Position numbers and translations under genes: made by a program
The notes under the pieces: model-generated
What the model was told of the DNA's origin: nothing
What the model saw: the letters and a program-made list of their open reading frames with translations, nothing else
Database searches by the model: none
In this document: positions 48,480 through 57,634 of the stretch, piece after piece
How positions within the stretch are numbered: position 1 is the stretch's first letter
Layout of the letters: each line of letters begins with the position of its first letter
Assembly (NCBI RefSeq): GCF_001421325.1
Contig: NZ_LMJY01000016.1
Span: forward strand, 307-64,306
DNA from: Novosphingobium sp. Leaf2
GTDB lineage: Bacteria; Pseudomonadota; Alphaproteobacteria; Sphingomonadales; Sphingomonadaceae
Reading direction: 5' to 3'
DNA: 64,000 nt

Positions 48480-49915
48480 ACGAAGCATCGCCTATCCCGC
48501 TGTGCGAAGACACCGCTTCGGCGGACCGTCCGCAGGACGAAGCCGCCGCCCGGCCCGCCATGCGCGGCGATCTTACGCGCGGGCCGATCCTGAAAACGCT
48601 GCTGCTGTTTTCGATCCCTATGCTGCTGTCCAACGTGCTGCAAACGTTGAACGGCTCGGTCAACGCGATCTGGGTGGGGCGGCTGCTGGGTGAAGCGGCG
48701 CTGGCGGCCACGGCGAACGCCAATATCGTGATGTTCCTGGTGTTCGCCGCCGTATTCGGCTTCGGCATGGCGACCACCGTGCGGGTAGGCCAGCATTTCG
48801 GCGCGCGTGACATCGAAGCGGCACGCCGCACGTTCGGCACCGGCCTTGGCTTTTGCATCCTGATCTCCATCGCCACCGGCGTGATCGGCTGGTTTGGCGC
48901 AGGCCACCTGCTCGATGCGCTCGGCACCCCGGCGGCCAGCCGGGTGGATGCACTGGACTATCTGCGGGTGATCTTCGTGACCATCCCGCTCGCCACCGTG
49001 AACATGATGGTGTCGATGGGCATGCGCGGCGCGGGCGATTCCAAGACCCCGCTGTATGCGATGATCCTGGCGGTGGTGATCGACATCGCGCTCAACCCGC
49101 TGCTGATCATCGGCCCCGGTCCGCTGCCCGCGCTGGGCGTTACCGGTTCGGCCTTGTCTACCGCGCTGGCCAACACCGCGGGCATGCTGTTCCAGATCTG
49201 GGTGATCTACCGCAAGGATCTGCCGCTGCGCCTGCGCGGCGCGGAACTGCGCTACCTGCGGCCGCGCGGCGTGGAGCTGCGCTATGTGGTGTCCAAAGGC
49301 CTGCCGATGGGCGCGCAGATGCTGATCGTCTCGTCCGCCGGGCTGGTCATGGTCAGCCTGGTCAATCGCGAAGGCCTGAACGCCGCCGCCGCGTATGGCG
49401 CTTCGCTGCAATTGTGGAACTACCTGCAGATGCCTGCTTTTGCCGTGGGCTCGGCGGTCAGCGCGATGGTGGCGCAATCCATCGGCGCCGGCGATCACGG
49501 GCGCGTGGCCAAAGTCACCATGACCGGGCTGGGCGCCAACCTGGTGATGTCCGTCAGTGTTGCCGCAGCCATAGTCGGCTTCGATCATCAGCTTCTGGCG
49601 CTGTTCCTCGGAGGGTCCAGCCCGGCCATGCCGATCGCCGAGCATATCCAGTTGATCTGCACCGCTTCGTTCGTGATCGTGTCCGTTACGATGATCCTCA
49701 CCGGCACGATGCGGGCGTACGGGGCGGTGATTGCGCCTCTGGTTATCCTATTCCTAGGCCTTTATCCCGGCCGCCTGGGGTTCTACGCCCTGGCGGAGCC
49801 GCATATCGGCAGCGAAGCAGTGTGGTGGGCCTATCCGGTAGGCTCGGTGCTGACCGTCATCATCACCCTGGCGTACTACCGCTTCGGGAAATGGCGCGCC
49901 GCCTTTCATCGGTGA
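48476..49915 (+). CDS. MATE-family efflux transporter
   Basis: A 479-residue, 12-helix inner-membrane exporter of the MATE (NorM-like) family. The N-terminal 50 residues are polar, then GPILKTLLLFSIPMLLSNVLQTLNG starts helix 1. NAIWVGRLLGEAALAATANAN and the second-half repeat GLPMGAQMLIVSSAGLVM show the duplicated fold. It should use Na+ or H+ to export cationic compounds. ATGA overlap with queE. Substrate unknown. Confidence 0.9.
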   Translation: MNEASPIPLCEDTASADRPQDEAAARPAMRGDLTRGPILKTLLLFSIPMLLSNVLQTLNGSVNAIWVGRLLGEAALAATANANIVMFLVFAAVFGFGMATTVRVGQHFGARDIEAARRTFGTGLGFCILISIATGVIGWFGAGHLLDALGTPAASRVDALDYLRVIFVTIPLATVNMMVSMGMRGAGDSKTPLYAMILAVVIDIALNPLLIIGPGPLPALGVTGSALSTALANTAGMLFQIWVIYRKDLPLRLRGAELRYLRPRGVELRYVVSKGLPMGAQMLIVSSAGLVMVSLVNREGLNAAAAYGASLQLWNYLQMPAFAVGSAVSAMVAQSIGAGDHGRVAKVTMTGLGANLVMSVSVAAAIVGFDHQLLALFLGGSSPAMPIAEHIQLICTASFVIVSVTMILTGTMRAYGAVIAPLVILFLGLYPGRLGFYALAEPHIGSEAVWWAYPVGSVLTVIITLAYYRFGKWRAAFHR

Positions 49916-49921
49916 CTCGCA

Positions 49922-51580
49922 CTACCGCCCCTGCGCCCGCCAGCGCTGGACGGTACGCAGCACCATTTCCTCCTCGCCGCCCGAACCGTTCCACAGCTCG
50001 GTGAACGAAGGGTCGGCGGAGGCGGGGCGCTTGCGCTCTTCCAGATCGTCGAACGAAACGCGCATGGGAATGGCCACGCCCTCGCCGCAGATGATGCATT
50101 CGCGGTTACGCAGGGCGGGAATCGAATCGAGAAACCCGCGCGCGCCCTCAGGCATCGCCGCGCGCACGAAGGCCTGATCGCGCTCGTTATTGAGGCGCAT
50201 GGAAATGATGGTGCCGCACTGCGACAGCACGCCTTCGGCAAGATCTGACGGGCGCTGGGTGATCAGGCCCAGCGAAATCCCGTACTTGCGCCCTTCCTTG
50301 GCGATGCGCGACAGGATGCGCCCGACCGACGAGCCATCTGCGTTCTTCTCGTTGGGCACGTAGCGGTGCGCTTCCTCGCACACCAACAGGATCGGCCGGG
50401 TGCGTTCTTCGCGCGCCCAGATCGCAAAATCGAACACCATCCGGCTGAGAACCGCCACCACGGTGGAGGTGATTTCCGTCGGCACGCCGGACACGTCAAT
50501 GATCGAGATCGGCCGGCCCCGCGATGGCAGGCGGAATATGCGCGAGATGAAATCGGCCATCACATCGCCCACCAGCATGCCTGAAAACATGAACTGGTAG
50601 CGCGGGTCGGACTTCATCTCGTCCAGCTTGTTGCGGATGCGCAAGTACGGCGCACTGGTATGGCCCTTGTCCAGCTTGCCCATCGCGTTGTTGAGGATCA
50701 TGCCCAGGTCCGAGAGCAGATAGGGGATCGGCGAATCCACCGTGATCCTGCCCATCTGCTCGGCCAGCCGGTTCTTGGAGCGCGCTTCGAGCAGCGCCCG
50801 ACCCAGGATCTCGGCATCCAGTTGGCGCTCGTCCCCGCGCGAGGTCAGCAGGATTTCGCAGTGTTCCTCGAAGTTCATCAACCAGTAGGGCATCTGCAGA
50901 TTCGATACGTCGAGGATGACGCCGGTGTCGCGGAATGCGGCGGCATACTCGCCGTGCGGATCGACCATGATGATATGGCCTTCGGGCGCATGCTCGCAGA
51001 TACGGTGCAGGATCAGCGCCGCGCTGGTGGACTTGCCGGTGCCGGTGGAGCCCAGCAGCGCGAAATGCTTGCCCAGCAGCGCATCGACGTAAAGCCCGGC
51101 GCGAATGTCACGCGTCGGATAGACATTGCCGACCTGAATCGCGGATCGGCCGTCGCTGGCGTAGATCTGGCGCAAGTCGTCGCTGGTGGCGGGATAGACC
51201 AGCGCGCCCGGTATCGGGAAGCGGGTGACCCCGCGCCGGAAACCGTGGATGCGCCCGGTGCCGCGTTCCTCCAGCCCTTCCCCCAGAAAATCGGCGTCCG
51301 ACAGTACCCCGGCGACCCGGCCATCCTGCTTCTGGTTGCGGATGCTTGCCAGCAGCCAGCCGGTGCCCGCACGGATCTTGACCTGGCTGCTGACCTGGCC
51401 GGACAGCGCGACAGACGGATCGGCATCGCCGGCGATATCGTTCAGGCGCTCAAGATCGAAGGCGATGCGGCTGCCGGCGCCGCTGATCTCCAATACGACG
51501 CCGATCGGCTCGATCGGCAGCGGCGGGGGCGCTGATGCCGACTGCGACGGCTGAAACTGACCTGTTGCTTCGATCTGCAT
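49922..51580 (-). CDS. HerA-like ATPase (DUF87)
   Basis: A 552-residue protein with a HerA/FtsK-type ATPase core. Walker A is GSTGTGKST (177-185) and Walker B includes IIMVDPHGEY. An N-terminal beta-barrel (HAS-barrel-like, about 25-150) precedes it. A later ILLVCEEAHRYVP motif completes the ATPase. Archaeal HerA translocates DNA with NurA; bacterial homologues are also found in defence systems, but no NurA or nuclease gene is adjacent here, so the role is open. Confidence 0.88.
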   Translation of the reverse strand: MQIEATGQFQPSQSASAPPPLPIEPIGVVLEISGAGSRIAFDLERLNDIAGDADPSVALSGQVSSQVKIRAGTGWLLASIRNQKQDGRVAGVLSDADFLGEGLEERGTGRIHGFRRGVTRFPIPGALVYPATSDDLRQIYASDGRSAIQVGNVYPTRDIRAGLYVDALLGKHFALLGSTGTGKSTSAALILHRICEHAPEGHIIMVDPHGEYAAAFRDTGVILDVSNLQMPYWLMNFEEHCEILLTSRGDERQLDAEILGRALLEARSKNRLAEQMGRITVDSPIPYLLSDLGMILNNAMGKLDKGHTSAPYLRIRNKLDEMKSDPRYQFMFSGMLVGDVMADFISRIFRLPSRGRPISIIDVSGVPTEITSTVVAVLSRMVFDFAIWAREERTRPILLVCEEAHRYVPNEKNADGSSVGRILSRIAKEGRKYGISLGLITQRPSDLAEGVLSQCGTIISMRLNNERDQAFVRAAMPEGARGFLDSIPALRNRECIICGEGVAIPMRVSFDDLEERKRPASADPSFTELWNGSGGEEEMVLRTVQRWRAQGR

Positions 51581-51683
51581 GGAGTGTTGAACCGCTGCCC
51601 CTTCGATACGCGGCGATAGGGCGATCCGGTTAATTTCCGGCTAAAAGCGTTTCCCGATGCACCCGTTCTGGGTGCCGCCACCG

Positions 51684-52436
51684 CTAGATCAGTGCGAAAA
51701 GCCTGCCGGCCAGCCAGCCCATCGCCACGGAAATGGCGACGGCGAGCAAGCCGTATGCGAAGCCGTAGTTGGCGCTGAAATCGGCGATGGCGCGTTCCAC
51801 GCCCAGCTTGCGCACTTCGACCTGGCTGGTGGCCGATGCGACCACCCGGCCCTTGGAAATGGCGTATGTCTCTGCGGTGTACGTGCCGGTCGGCACGCGC
51901 GAGGGCAGGCCGATCCGCGCCTGGTACAACACTTGCTCGTTGATCTTAACGCCGCCCTCCTCCTCACGGTACAGGCCATTGCGGCGATTGAGATCGACCA
52001 GCCCGGCGGCAAAGCGCGCCTGTTCGTCCGGGTCGATCGCCCCGATGGGCGAGAGTTGCAGCCACTTGAGCCCCAGCTCGTAGATGGCAGCCGTCTTGTC
52101 ATCCACGATGTCAGCGATGGGGCGGCTGGAGGCGATGGCATAGTATCCGGGCGCCGAGCGCAGCTGCGTGCTGGCTGCGTTGATCCACAAGCCGGCGACT
52201 TTCTGCTTTTCGCGCAGCACCACCGACTGGGTGGGCCCACGCAGCACCACGACGATGTCGTAATCCTGCGCCGCGCGTGAGCCTTCGGGGCTGAGGATCG
52301 CGCCGAACAGCAGCAGTTCGGTGCCGGTAAACCCCTGCTGGAGGGCGACTTCGTGCTGCGAGACTTCGGGCACCAGAATGGGATCGCGCGCGCCGGTCAG
52401 CATCGTCAACGCGATCAGGGCCAGCAGCACCCTCAC
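51684..52436 (-). CDS. TIGR02186-family membrane protein
   Basis: A 250-residue protein with a signal peptide at the start, a periplasmic beta-rich part, and one membrane helix near the C-terminus (about 228-248). It resembles the TIGR02186 family, which typically sits beside a TauE/SafE permease in alphaproteobacteria. The start is GTG (52436), overlapping the TauE stop as GTGA. Function unknown; pairing suggests a role in anion export or regulation of the permease. Confidence 0.85.
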   Translation of the reverse strand: MRVLLALIALTMLTGARDPILVPEVSQHEVALQQGFTGTELLLFGAILSPEGSRAAQDYDIVVVLRGPTQSVVLREKQKVAGLWINAASTQLRSAPGYYAIASSRPIADIVDDKTAAIYELGLKWLQLSPIGAIDPDEQARFAAGLVDLNRRNGLYREEEGGVKINEQVLYQARIGLPSRVPTGTYTAETYAISKGRVVASATSQVEVRKLGVERAIADFSANYGFAYGLLAVAISVAMGWLAGRLFALI

Positions 52437-53347
52437 AGGGGCGCCACGGTGTATATATCGTCCGGGCGATAGCCGAGGCCCAGCGCCATGCGCCCCGCCA
52501 CCAGCAGCACGATCACCGCCAGCAGCAGGCGCAGCTTGACCGGGCTGGCCTTCTGCGCGAACTGCGCCCCCACTTGCGCCCCGGTGACCGAGCCCAGCAG
52601 CAGCAGCGATGCCAACACCAGATCCACTGCATGGGTGGTCAGCGCATGCATCATCGTGGTCGCCATCGTCACGAACAGGATCTGGAACAGCGATGTGCCC
52701 ACCACCACGTTCGCGCTCATGCCCAGGATATACAGCATCGCGGGCACCAGGATGAAGCCGCCGCCGATCCCCATCAGCATTGTCAGGATGCCGGTGCCGA
52801 TGCCCAGCAGCAGCGGGGCGAGCGGCGAGATATACAGGCCCGAGCGGTAGAACCGCCAGCGCATTGGCAGGCTGGCCACCATCGGGTGATGCCGCCGTTT
52901 GCGCGCTGGAGTAGGTACGCCCGAACGCTCAGCCCGAATCGACTGGATGCTTTCGCGGGCCATCACCGATCCGATCGAGCCCAGCAGCACAACATACAGG
53001 ATGTTGATTACCGTATCGATCTGGCCCAGCCGTTCGAGCAGGTTGAACAGCACCGCGCCCAATCCGGTGCCGATGATGCCGCCGGCCACCATCACGCCGC
53101 CCATCTGGTAATCCACGCCGCCGCGCCGGGTATGTGCGAAGACGCCGGAAACGCTGGCGCCCGTCACCTGGCTGGCAGCAGATGCGGCGGCGACCGTGGG
53201 AGGGATGCCGTAAAAGATCATCAGAGGCGTGGTCAGGAACCCGCCGCCCACGCCGAACATGCCTGACAGCAGCCCGGTCACCGCGCCCAGCAGGACGATG
53301 ATGATGCCGTTGACCGAAAGGTTGGCGATAGGAAGATAAACGTCCAT
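52433..53347 (-). CDS. TauE/SafE-family sulfite/anion exporter
   Basis: A 304-residue membrane protein with about eight helices and two repeat motifs, MFGVGGGFL (30-38) and MGIGGGFIL (about 195-203). The TSUP family exports sulfite, sulfoacetate or other organic anions. It is coupled to the downstream TIGR02186 gene by a 4-bp overlap. The substrate is not deducible from sequence; no sulfur metabolism genes adjoin it. Confidence 0.9.
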   Translation of the reverse strand: MDVYLPIANLSVNGIIIVLLGAVTGLLSGMFGVGGGFLTTPLMIFYGIPPTVAAASAASQVTGASVSGVFAHTRRGGVDYQMGGVMVAGGIIGTGLGAVLFNLLERLGQIDTVINILYVVLLGSIGSVMARESIQSIRAERSGVPTPARKRRHHPMVASLPMRWRFYRSGLYISPLAPLLLGIGTGILTMLMGIGGGFILVPAMLYILGMSANVVVGTSLFQILFVTMATTMMHALTTHAVDLVLASLLLLGSVTGAQVGAQFAQKASPVKLRLLLAVIVLLVAGRMALGLGYRPDDIYTVAPL

Positions 53348-53395
53348 TGCTGCCTTGCTCGCTACCGCAGGCAGGCGTTCGCGAAAAGCGCCTAA

Positions 53396-54529
53396 TCAAA
53401 AACCTGCAGATAGCGTCAGCGCCGGCCCGGAACGCGGCACCGCATCGCCGGCCATGCGAAAGCGCCAGTCCACCGCCGCCCGTCCGAACAGCCCGCGCCC
53501 CAGCGGCATCGAGATCGACGCCGAAGGCCCGGCATCGATGCGCATCACGCCCTTTTGCGCCCCGCCCCACAAGCCGCCACCGGCGCGCGCATCGAACTTG
53601 CCGAAGCGGAACAGCGGGCGGTCCACCCGCAACTGGCCATCGGCGAACAGCGTGGCATAGCGTCCGCCCACATAGCCGGCCTGGCCGTAAAACTCACCGC
53701 GCAAGCCGGCGGGCAGCGCGAACGGGGGCAATTCGGTGATGGCCATGACCGCCGGCTGATAACGCCGCTCACCGCCTTGATCGGTGACCCGTCCCTCCAC
53801 CGCTGCGATCACGGGCAGATCGGGAAACGGACGCGCCGATACGCCCAGCGCCAGCGCCGTTTCGGCGGCATAGCTTTGCGAGGACGTGGCGCGCAGATAG
53901 ATCGAGGGACCATAACGGCTCGACGGCTTGATGCGGTACCGCAGCACCGCGCCGGTCTGGCTGGCGCCGTAAGTCGCGGGAAGCAGGCCAGCGGAATTGG
54001 GCGCGCCGGCATCATCCCGGCGCAGCAGCGCCCAGGCATCCATAGACCAGCGCCGCAGCCGGGCCGGGCGCTCGGCGCTCGGCACACCGGTCGATACCGG
54101 GGCGACGGCGGACGGAGCGGCATCCGGCGCGTAAAAGCGCGGGACATTGCCGTATGGCGCGAATTCGCCCGCAAGGTGCGGCGCATAGCGCGCCGCAGGG
54201 CCGCCGGCATCGCGTGCCGCAAATCCCGCCTGCGGCTCCCACCATTGAGCAGGGCGATATGCGGGTCGGTATCGACCGTAAGGCGGCGGCGACCCGCGCA
54301 CGTACAACGGTGGCGCGGCACCCGCCATCGTCACCCCTTCAGCATACAGGTCTGCCGTATCGAGCGGCTGCGATCCGGGTAGCGATTGCGGTCCCTCGTT
54401 TTGCACCAAGGCCGGGCGCACAGCGGCCAGCGGCGCGTCCCAGGTGGCCGCACGCCCGCCCGCCCACCCCAGGATCAGCGCCAGCAGCGCGACGACGGGA
54501 TGCCCGCGCGAGATGACGCCTGCGCTCAT
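53396..54529 (-). CDS. NfrA C-terminal-domain-like outer membrane protein
   Basis: A 377-residue protein with a hydrophobic N-terminal segment (about 8-25), a Pro/Tyr-rich central part and a C-terminal beta-barrel-like domain ending in LTLSAGF. The C-terminal block (GRYATLFADGQLRVDRPLF then GGLWGGAQKGVMRIDAGP) resembles the C-terminal domain of the phage N4 receptor NfrA. It is much shorter than E. coli NfrA (about 990) and lacks its TPR-like N-terminal part. Its ATG overlaps the glycosyltransferase stop by 4 bp. An outer-membrane glycan export role is inferred. Confidence 0.65.
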   Translation of the reverse strand: MSAGVISRGHPVVALLALILGWAGGRAATWDAPLAAVRPALVQNEGPQSLPGSQPLDTADLYAEGVTMAGAAPPLYVRGSPPPYGRYRPAYRPAQWWEPQAGFAARDAGGPAARYAPHLAGEFAPYGNVPRFYAPDAAPSAVAPVSTGVPSAERPARLRRWSMDAWALLRRDDAGAPNSAGLLPATYGASQTGAVLRYRIKPSSRYGPSIYLRATSSQSYAAETALALGVSARPFPDLPVIAAVEGRVTDQGGERRYQPAVMAITELPPFALPAGLRGEFYGQAGYVGGRYATLFADGQLRVDRPLFRFGKFDARAGGGLWGGAQKGVMRIDAGPSASISMPLGRGLFGRAAVDWRFRMAGDAVPRSGPALTLSAGF

Positions 54530-55938
54530 CGCACGCCGCCGCTGCTGGCCGCTTGCGCGGGGTGATGATCGTGCCGGGTTTTCTCCCAGGTGACCGGATC
54601 GCCGCGCAACGTGGCCAGATACCCCCACAAGGCCCGTCGGCCTGCCAGGATGGCGATGAAATTGGCGACGGGGATGCGCATCAGCGCACCAAGCCCTTCG
54701 ACTACCCCGTAGTCCCGCGTCGTAAAAGCGAAGCGCATCACGCAGCGCCACAGCAGCGCGGCGGCGCACGCATGCACCATTGCGCGCAAACCCGGCGATG
54801 CGGCCAGTTGCGCATGGGCGCCAGCAAACCCGGCGAGCGCCAGAATACCCTCGATCACCACCAGCAGATAACCACAGGTCAGCACCAATGCGGTGAGCGG
54901 CCCGCGCCGATCGCGCAGCGCCATCCACAAGTCGGCATATCCGCGGCCCCACCCCATGCGGTCCCAGCCCTGAAAGGCGATGCCATGGATCCAGCGTGAT
55001 TTCTGGCGCACCGCAGTGTCGATGCTTGCGGGGAAATAGGCCCGCGTCGCGACCAGCGCCCCCGCCTCGTCCCGGACCCGCAGAAACCGGGCGCTGCCAC
55101 CTTCGCGCCGGACCAGCAGCCCCAGTTCGTAATCCTCGGTCAGGCACTCTGCGGAAAACGGTGCGCCTTCGCCCCCGCGCCGCCGGGCGATACGCGCGAC
55201 CATCTCACGCGAGAAACCGCAGCCGACCCCCGCCGCCGGGATCGCCGCCCCCAACGCATCGCGCACGACAAGCCCCTTGCCATGCGATTCGGCGAACTCA
55301 TCGGCATAATGATTGCCCACCCACGGCGAGGCCGGCTGCAATTCGGGCCGCACCGGCAGTTGCACGAAATCGGCGTGATCCAGCCCGCTGTCGATCACCG
55401 CCAGTTCGGCGGGATGCACCATGTCTTCGGCATCATGCAGCACGATCGCGCGAAAGGACATTCCGCGCCGGCGCTCATCCTCATGCAGCGCGGCGTAGAT
55501 GTGGTTGAGACAATCCGCCTTGGTGGTGGGCCCTGATTGCCGGGAAATGACGATGCGCACGCGCGGATCGTTGCCAGTCGCGGCGATTACCGCCGCGACT
55601 GTGTCCGGATCGTTGCCATAGCAGCCGACATAGAGGGTAAAATCGTCCTGCCGCCAGGCCTGCAGCGCGTGAACGACAGTGTGGCCGATGACCTCGGCTT
55701 CCTGCCAGGCGGCGATGAATACGGCCATGCACCCACGCAACGGCGCGGTGGCAGCGCGTGCCGTGATTGTCTGGTCGCGTGCTCGCGCGGTCAGGCGCAG
55801 CCAGAGCCAGCACACGTCCACGCCCAGTTCGTCCAGCGCGCCGATCACGAACCAGAACGCCGCAAACAACAGCAGTTCCCGCTCTACCAGCCGCAGGCAT
55901 GCGGCGGCGGCGGCCAAGGCGTCCGACACTTCCACCAT
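54526..55938 (-). CDS. NfrB-like membrane glycosyltransferase
   Basis: A 470-residue inner-membrane GT2 protein. Helices are near 22-48 and several after 350. The catalytic region has CYGNDPD (106-112), the HDAED acidic motif (168-172) and QKSRWIHGIAFQGWDRMGWG near 315, a close fit to E. coli NfrB. The C-terminus stops at TWEKTRHDHHP, and the MshEN-type c-di-GMP-binding extension of the E. coli protein is missing. AAAGGGGG precedes the ATG at 55938. It probably makes a polysaccharide exported with the downstream NfrA-like protein. Confidence 0.82.
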   Translation of the reverse strand: MVEVSDALAAAAACLRLVERELLLFAAFWFVIGALDELGVDVCWLWLRLTARARDQTITARAATAPLRGCMAVFIAAWQEAEVIGHTVVHALQAWRQDDFTLYVGCYGNDPDTVAAVIAATGNDPRVRIVISRQSGPTTKADCLNHIYAALHEDERRRGMSFRAIVLHDAEDMVHPAELAVIDSGLDHADFVQLPVRPELQPASPWVGNHYADEFAESHGKGLVVRDALGAAIPAAGVGCGFSREMVARIARRRGGEGAPFSAECLTEDYELGLLVRREGGSARFLRVRDEAGALVATRAYFPASIDTAVRQKSRWIHGIAFQGWDRMGWGRGYADLWMALRDRRGPLTALVLTCGYLLVVIEGILALAGFAGAHAQLAASPGLRAMVHACAAALLWRCVMRFAFTTRDYGVVEGLGALMRIPVANFIAILAGRRALWGYLATLRGDPVTWEKTRHDHHPAQAASSGGVR

Positions 55939-56011
55939 GCCCCCTTTGGCCGTGCACGGCCGGTGATCGGTCCAACCCCTGGACCGACAGGGCAAGTCTA
56001 TGGCGCACACC

Positions 56012-56037
56012 CGCGGATGCGCCAGCGATCATCCGCG
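56012..56037 (-). terminator. Hairpin between the VOC and NfrB-like genes
   Basis: CGCGGATG (56012-56019) pairs with CATCCGCG (56030-56037), 10-base loop. It is 55 bases past the VOC gene stop on the minus strand. There is no T tract, so it may be a weak terminator or a regulatory dyad for the next gene. Confidence 0.4.
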
Positions 56038-56091
56038 CTATTGCAATAAGTTAATGTCCGTAGGTAGTTAGCGTTGGATGTTCGGAGTGGG

Positions 56092-56523
56092 TTACCAGGT
56101 TCCCACGTTCGGCATGCTGACCCAAGGCTCGGCAGGTTCGAGCCGACCATCCTGCAGCAGTTCGATGGAAATGCCGTCCAGCGTGCGCACGAACGCCATG
56201 TGCCCATCGCGCGGCGGGCGGTTGATGATTACCCCTGCGTCCTGCAGCCGCGCGCAGGTTTCGTAGATGTCGGAAACCTGGAAGGCGAGATGTCCGAAAT
56301 TGCGGCCCCCTGTGTATTCCTCTGCCGTGCCATCTTCGGCGGGCCAGTTATGCGTCAGTTCCACTTCCGCATCCTCCTGCCCCGGCGCGGCCAGATAGAT
56401 CAGTGTGAAACGGCCCTGCTCACTGGAAAAACGGCGCGTTTCCTTCAGCCCGATCATCTCGAAGAAACGGATCGTCGCGTCCCGATCGGTTACGCGGATC
56501 ATGGTATGCAGGTAGCGTGTCAT
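56092..56523 (-). CDS. gloA: Glyoxalase I / VOC-family protein
   Basis: A 143-residue vicinal-oxygen-chelate protein most like lactoylglutathione lyase, which converts the methylglyoxal-glutathione hemithioacetal. RYLHTMIRVTDRDATIRFFE (3-22) is the first beta-alpha-beta-beta-beta half and gives His6-type and Glu ligands. VELTHNW and GHLAFQVSDI are in the second, with metal His in the GHLAF motif. The ATG at 56523 is favoured over an earlier in-frame start. Moderately sure of the exact enzyme. Confidence 0.85.
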   Translation of the reverse strand: MTRYLHTMIRVTDRDATIRFFEMIGLKETRRFSSEQGRFTLIYLAAPGQEDAEVELTHNWPAEDGTAEEYTGGRNFGHLAFQVSDIYETCARLQDAGVIINRPPRDGHMAFVRTLDGISIELLQDGRLEPAEPWVSMPNVGTW

Positions 56524-56633
56524 GGCGAGCCTTTGGCTATGGGGATGCAGCGCTGCCCATATAGGGAAGCTGCCGACACGCGAAAACCCGCCCGGATCGC
56601 TCCAGACGGGTTCCTCCTGCAAATTCCGGTAAT

Positions 56634-57398
56634 TCAGAACGCGGCGGTCAGCGTCGCCACGACGGTGTCGTTGGTGTAGCTCTTCACGCTAGGCCCGGTG
56701 ACGCCGATGTACGACACACCCAGCGAGAGCGGACCGTAGATCGTGGCCGAAGCACCGATCGACCAGTCAAAACCGGTCCGGTCGACCGTGGTGTAATAGC
56801 TGGGAGCCAGCACGCCGTCGGTGTAGCCAAGGTGGCCCGAAACCGTGAGTGGCGTCTTGGGAATGCCGATGTCGACGTTGCTGTAGACATACAGGTTATC
56901 GGACTTCTTGTTGCCCGCGAAATTCGGCAGCGCCCGCTGATCCCAAGCGTAGTTGCCGCCCACCTTAATCTTGGCGGGACCGAACTGGCCGGACACAGAC
57001 GCGTAAGGCTCGAAGAATTCGGCGTGGCCGACGTGGCCGTTGGGATAGGCGTAATACAGCAGGCCAGCGTCCAGGGTCAGCGCGGGCGTAACCTTGCCGG
57101 TCCAGCCGCCGAACAGGTCAAGCTCGGTGTGGCCGTAGACGGGGCCAAGGTCGATCGAGGAACCCCAAGTGCCGATGTAAAAGCCGCTCTTGTGCGAAAC
57201 GGTGATGCCGGCCTGCGCAGCGATGTCGCCCTGTGATTGCGAGACGCCGCGGAAACGATAGTCCGTGGTGATGGCAGCGCTGCCGGTGACGGTGAAATCC
57301 TTGGGAGGCGCGGCATCCTGCGCGAAGGCAGGCACGGCGCACAGGGCGGTTCCAGCAAGCAGAGTAGCGGCAAGCGCGCCGCGCATGGACAGAAGCAT
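56634..57398 (-). CDS. TorF-family putative porin
   Basis: A 254-residue outer-membrane protein with a signal peptide ending near AFAQDAAP. The mature part reads as a beta-barrel; DYRFRGVSQSQGDIAAQAG (about 44-62) is the hallmark of this family, and it ends in Phe (VATLTAAF). The ATG at 57398 is 6 bases after GAGGGA and is preferred to 57404. Substrate unknown; upstream region is AT-rich and shared with a divergent phosphatase gene. Confidence 0.85.
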   Translation of the reverse strand: MLLSMRGALAATLLAGTALCAVPAFAQDAAPPKDFTVTGSAAITTDYRFRGVSQSQGDIAAQAGITVSHKSGFYIGTWGSSIDLGPVYGHTELDLFGGWTGKVTPALTLDAGLLYYAYPNGHVGHAEFFEPYASVSGQFGPAKIKVGGNYAWDQRALPNFAGNKKSDNLYVYSNVDIGIPKTPLTVSGHLGYTDGVLAPSYYTTVDRTGFDWSIGASATIYGPLSLGVSYIGVTGPSVKSYTNDTVVATLTAAF

Positions 57399-57616
57399 AA
57401 TCATTCCCTCACGATTTTTATAATGCTCTGTTCCGCCTGCACCGCACCTGCGAACCTCGTATCGGGCTTGCCTTGTCACGGTGTATTATTGCTGCACCGC
57501 ACCAAACATTCACACAAGAAAAATTTCAATCTGGCAATAAACGAGAAACTAAGTGTGGATTTTTTACCACTGCAACCAAACCGGTCCGTCGTCGCTTGTA
57601 GACTCCCCGCAAGAGT

Positions 57617-57622
57617 TATATT
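57617..57622 (+). promoter_or_regulatory. Possible -10 element of the phosphatase gene
   Basis: TATATT at 57617-57622 is preceded by CTTGTA 16 bases upstream. It would place the transcript start only about 6 bases before the ATG at 57635, and no Shine-Dalgarno sequence is seen. Low-confidence assignment. Confidence 0.3.
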
Positions 57623-57634
57623 GCAGCGCAACAA

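Noticed and set aside
49922..51580. HerA ATPase as part of a defence island
   Set aside because: Neighbours are MATE, TIGR02186 and TauE genes; there is no nuclease or other defence gene nearby.
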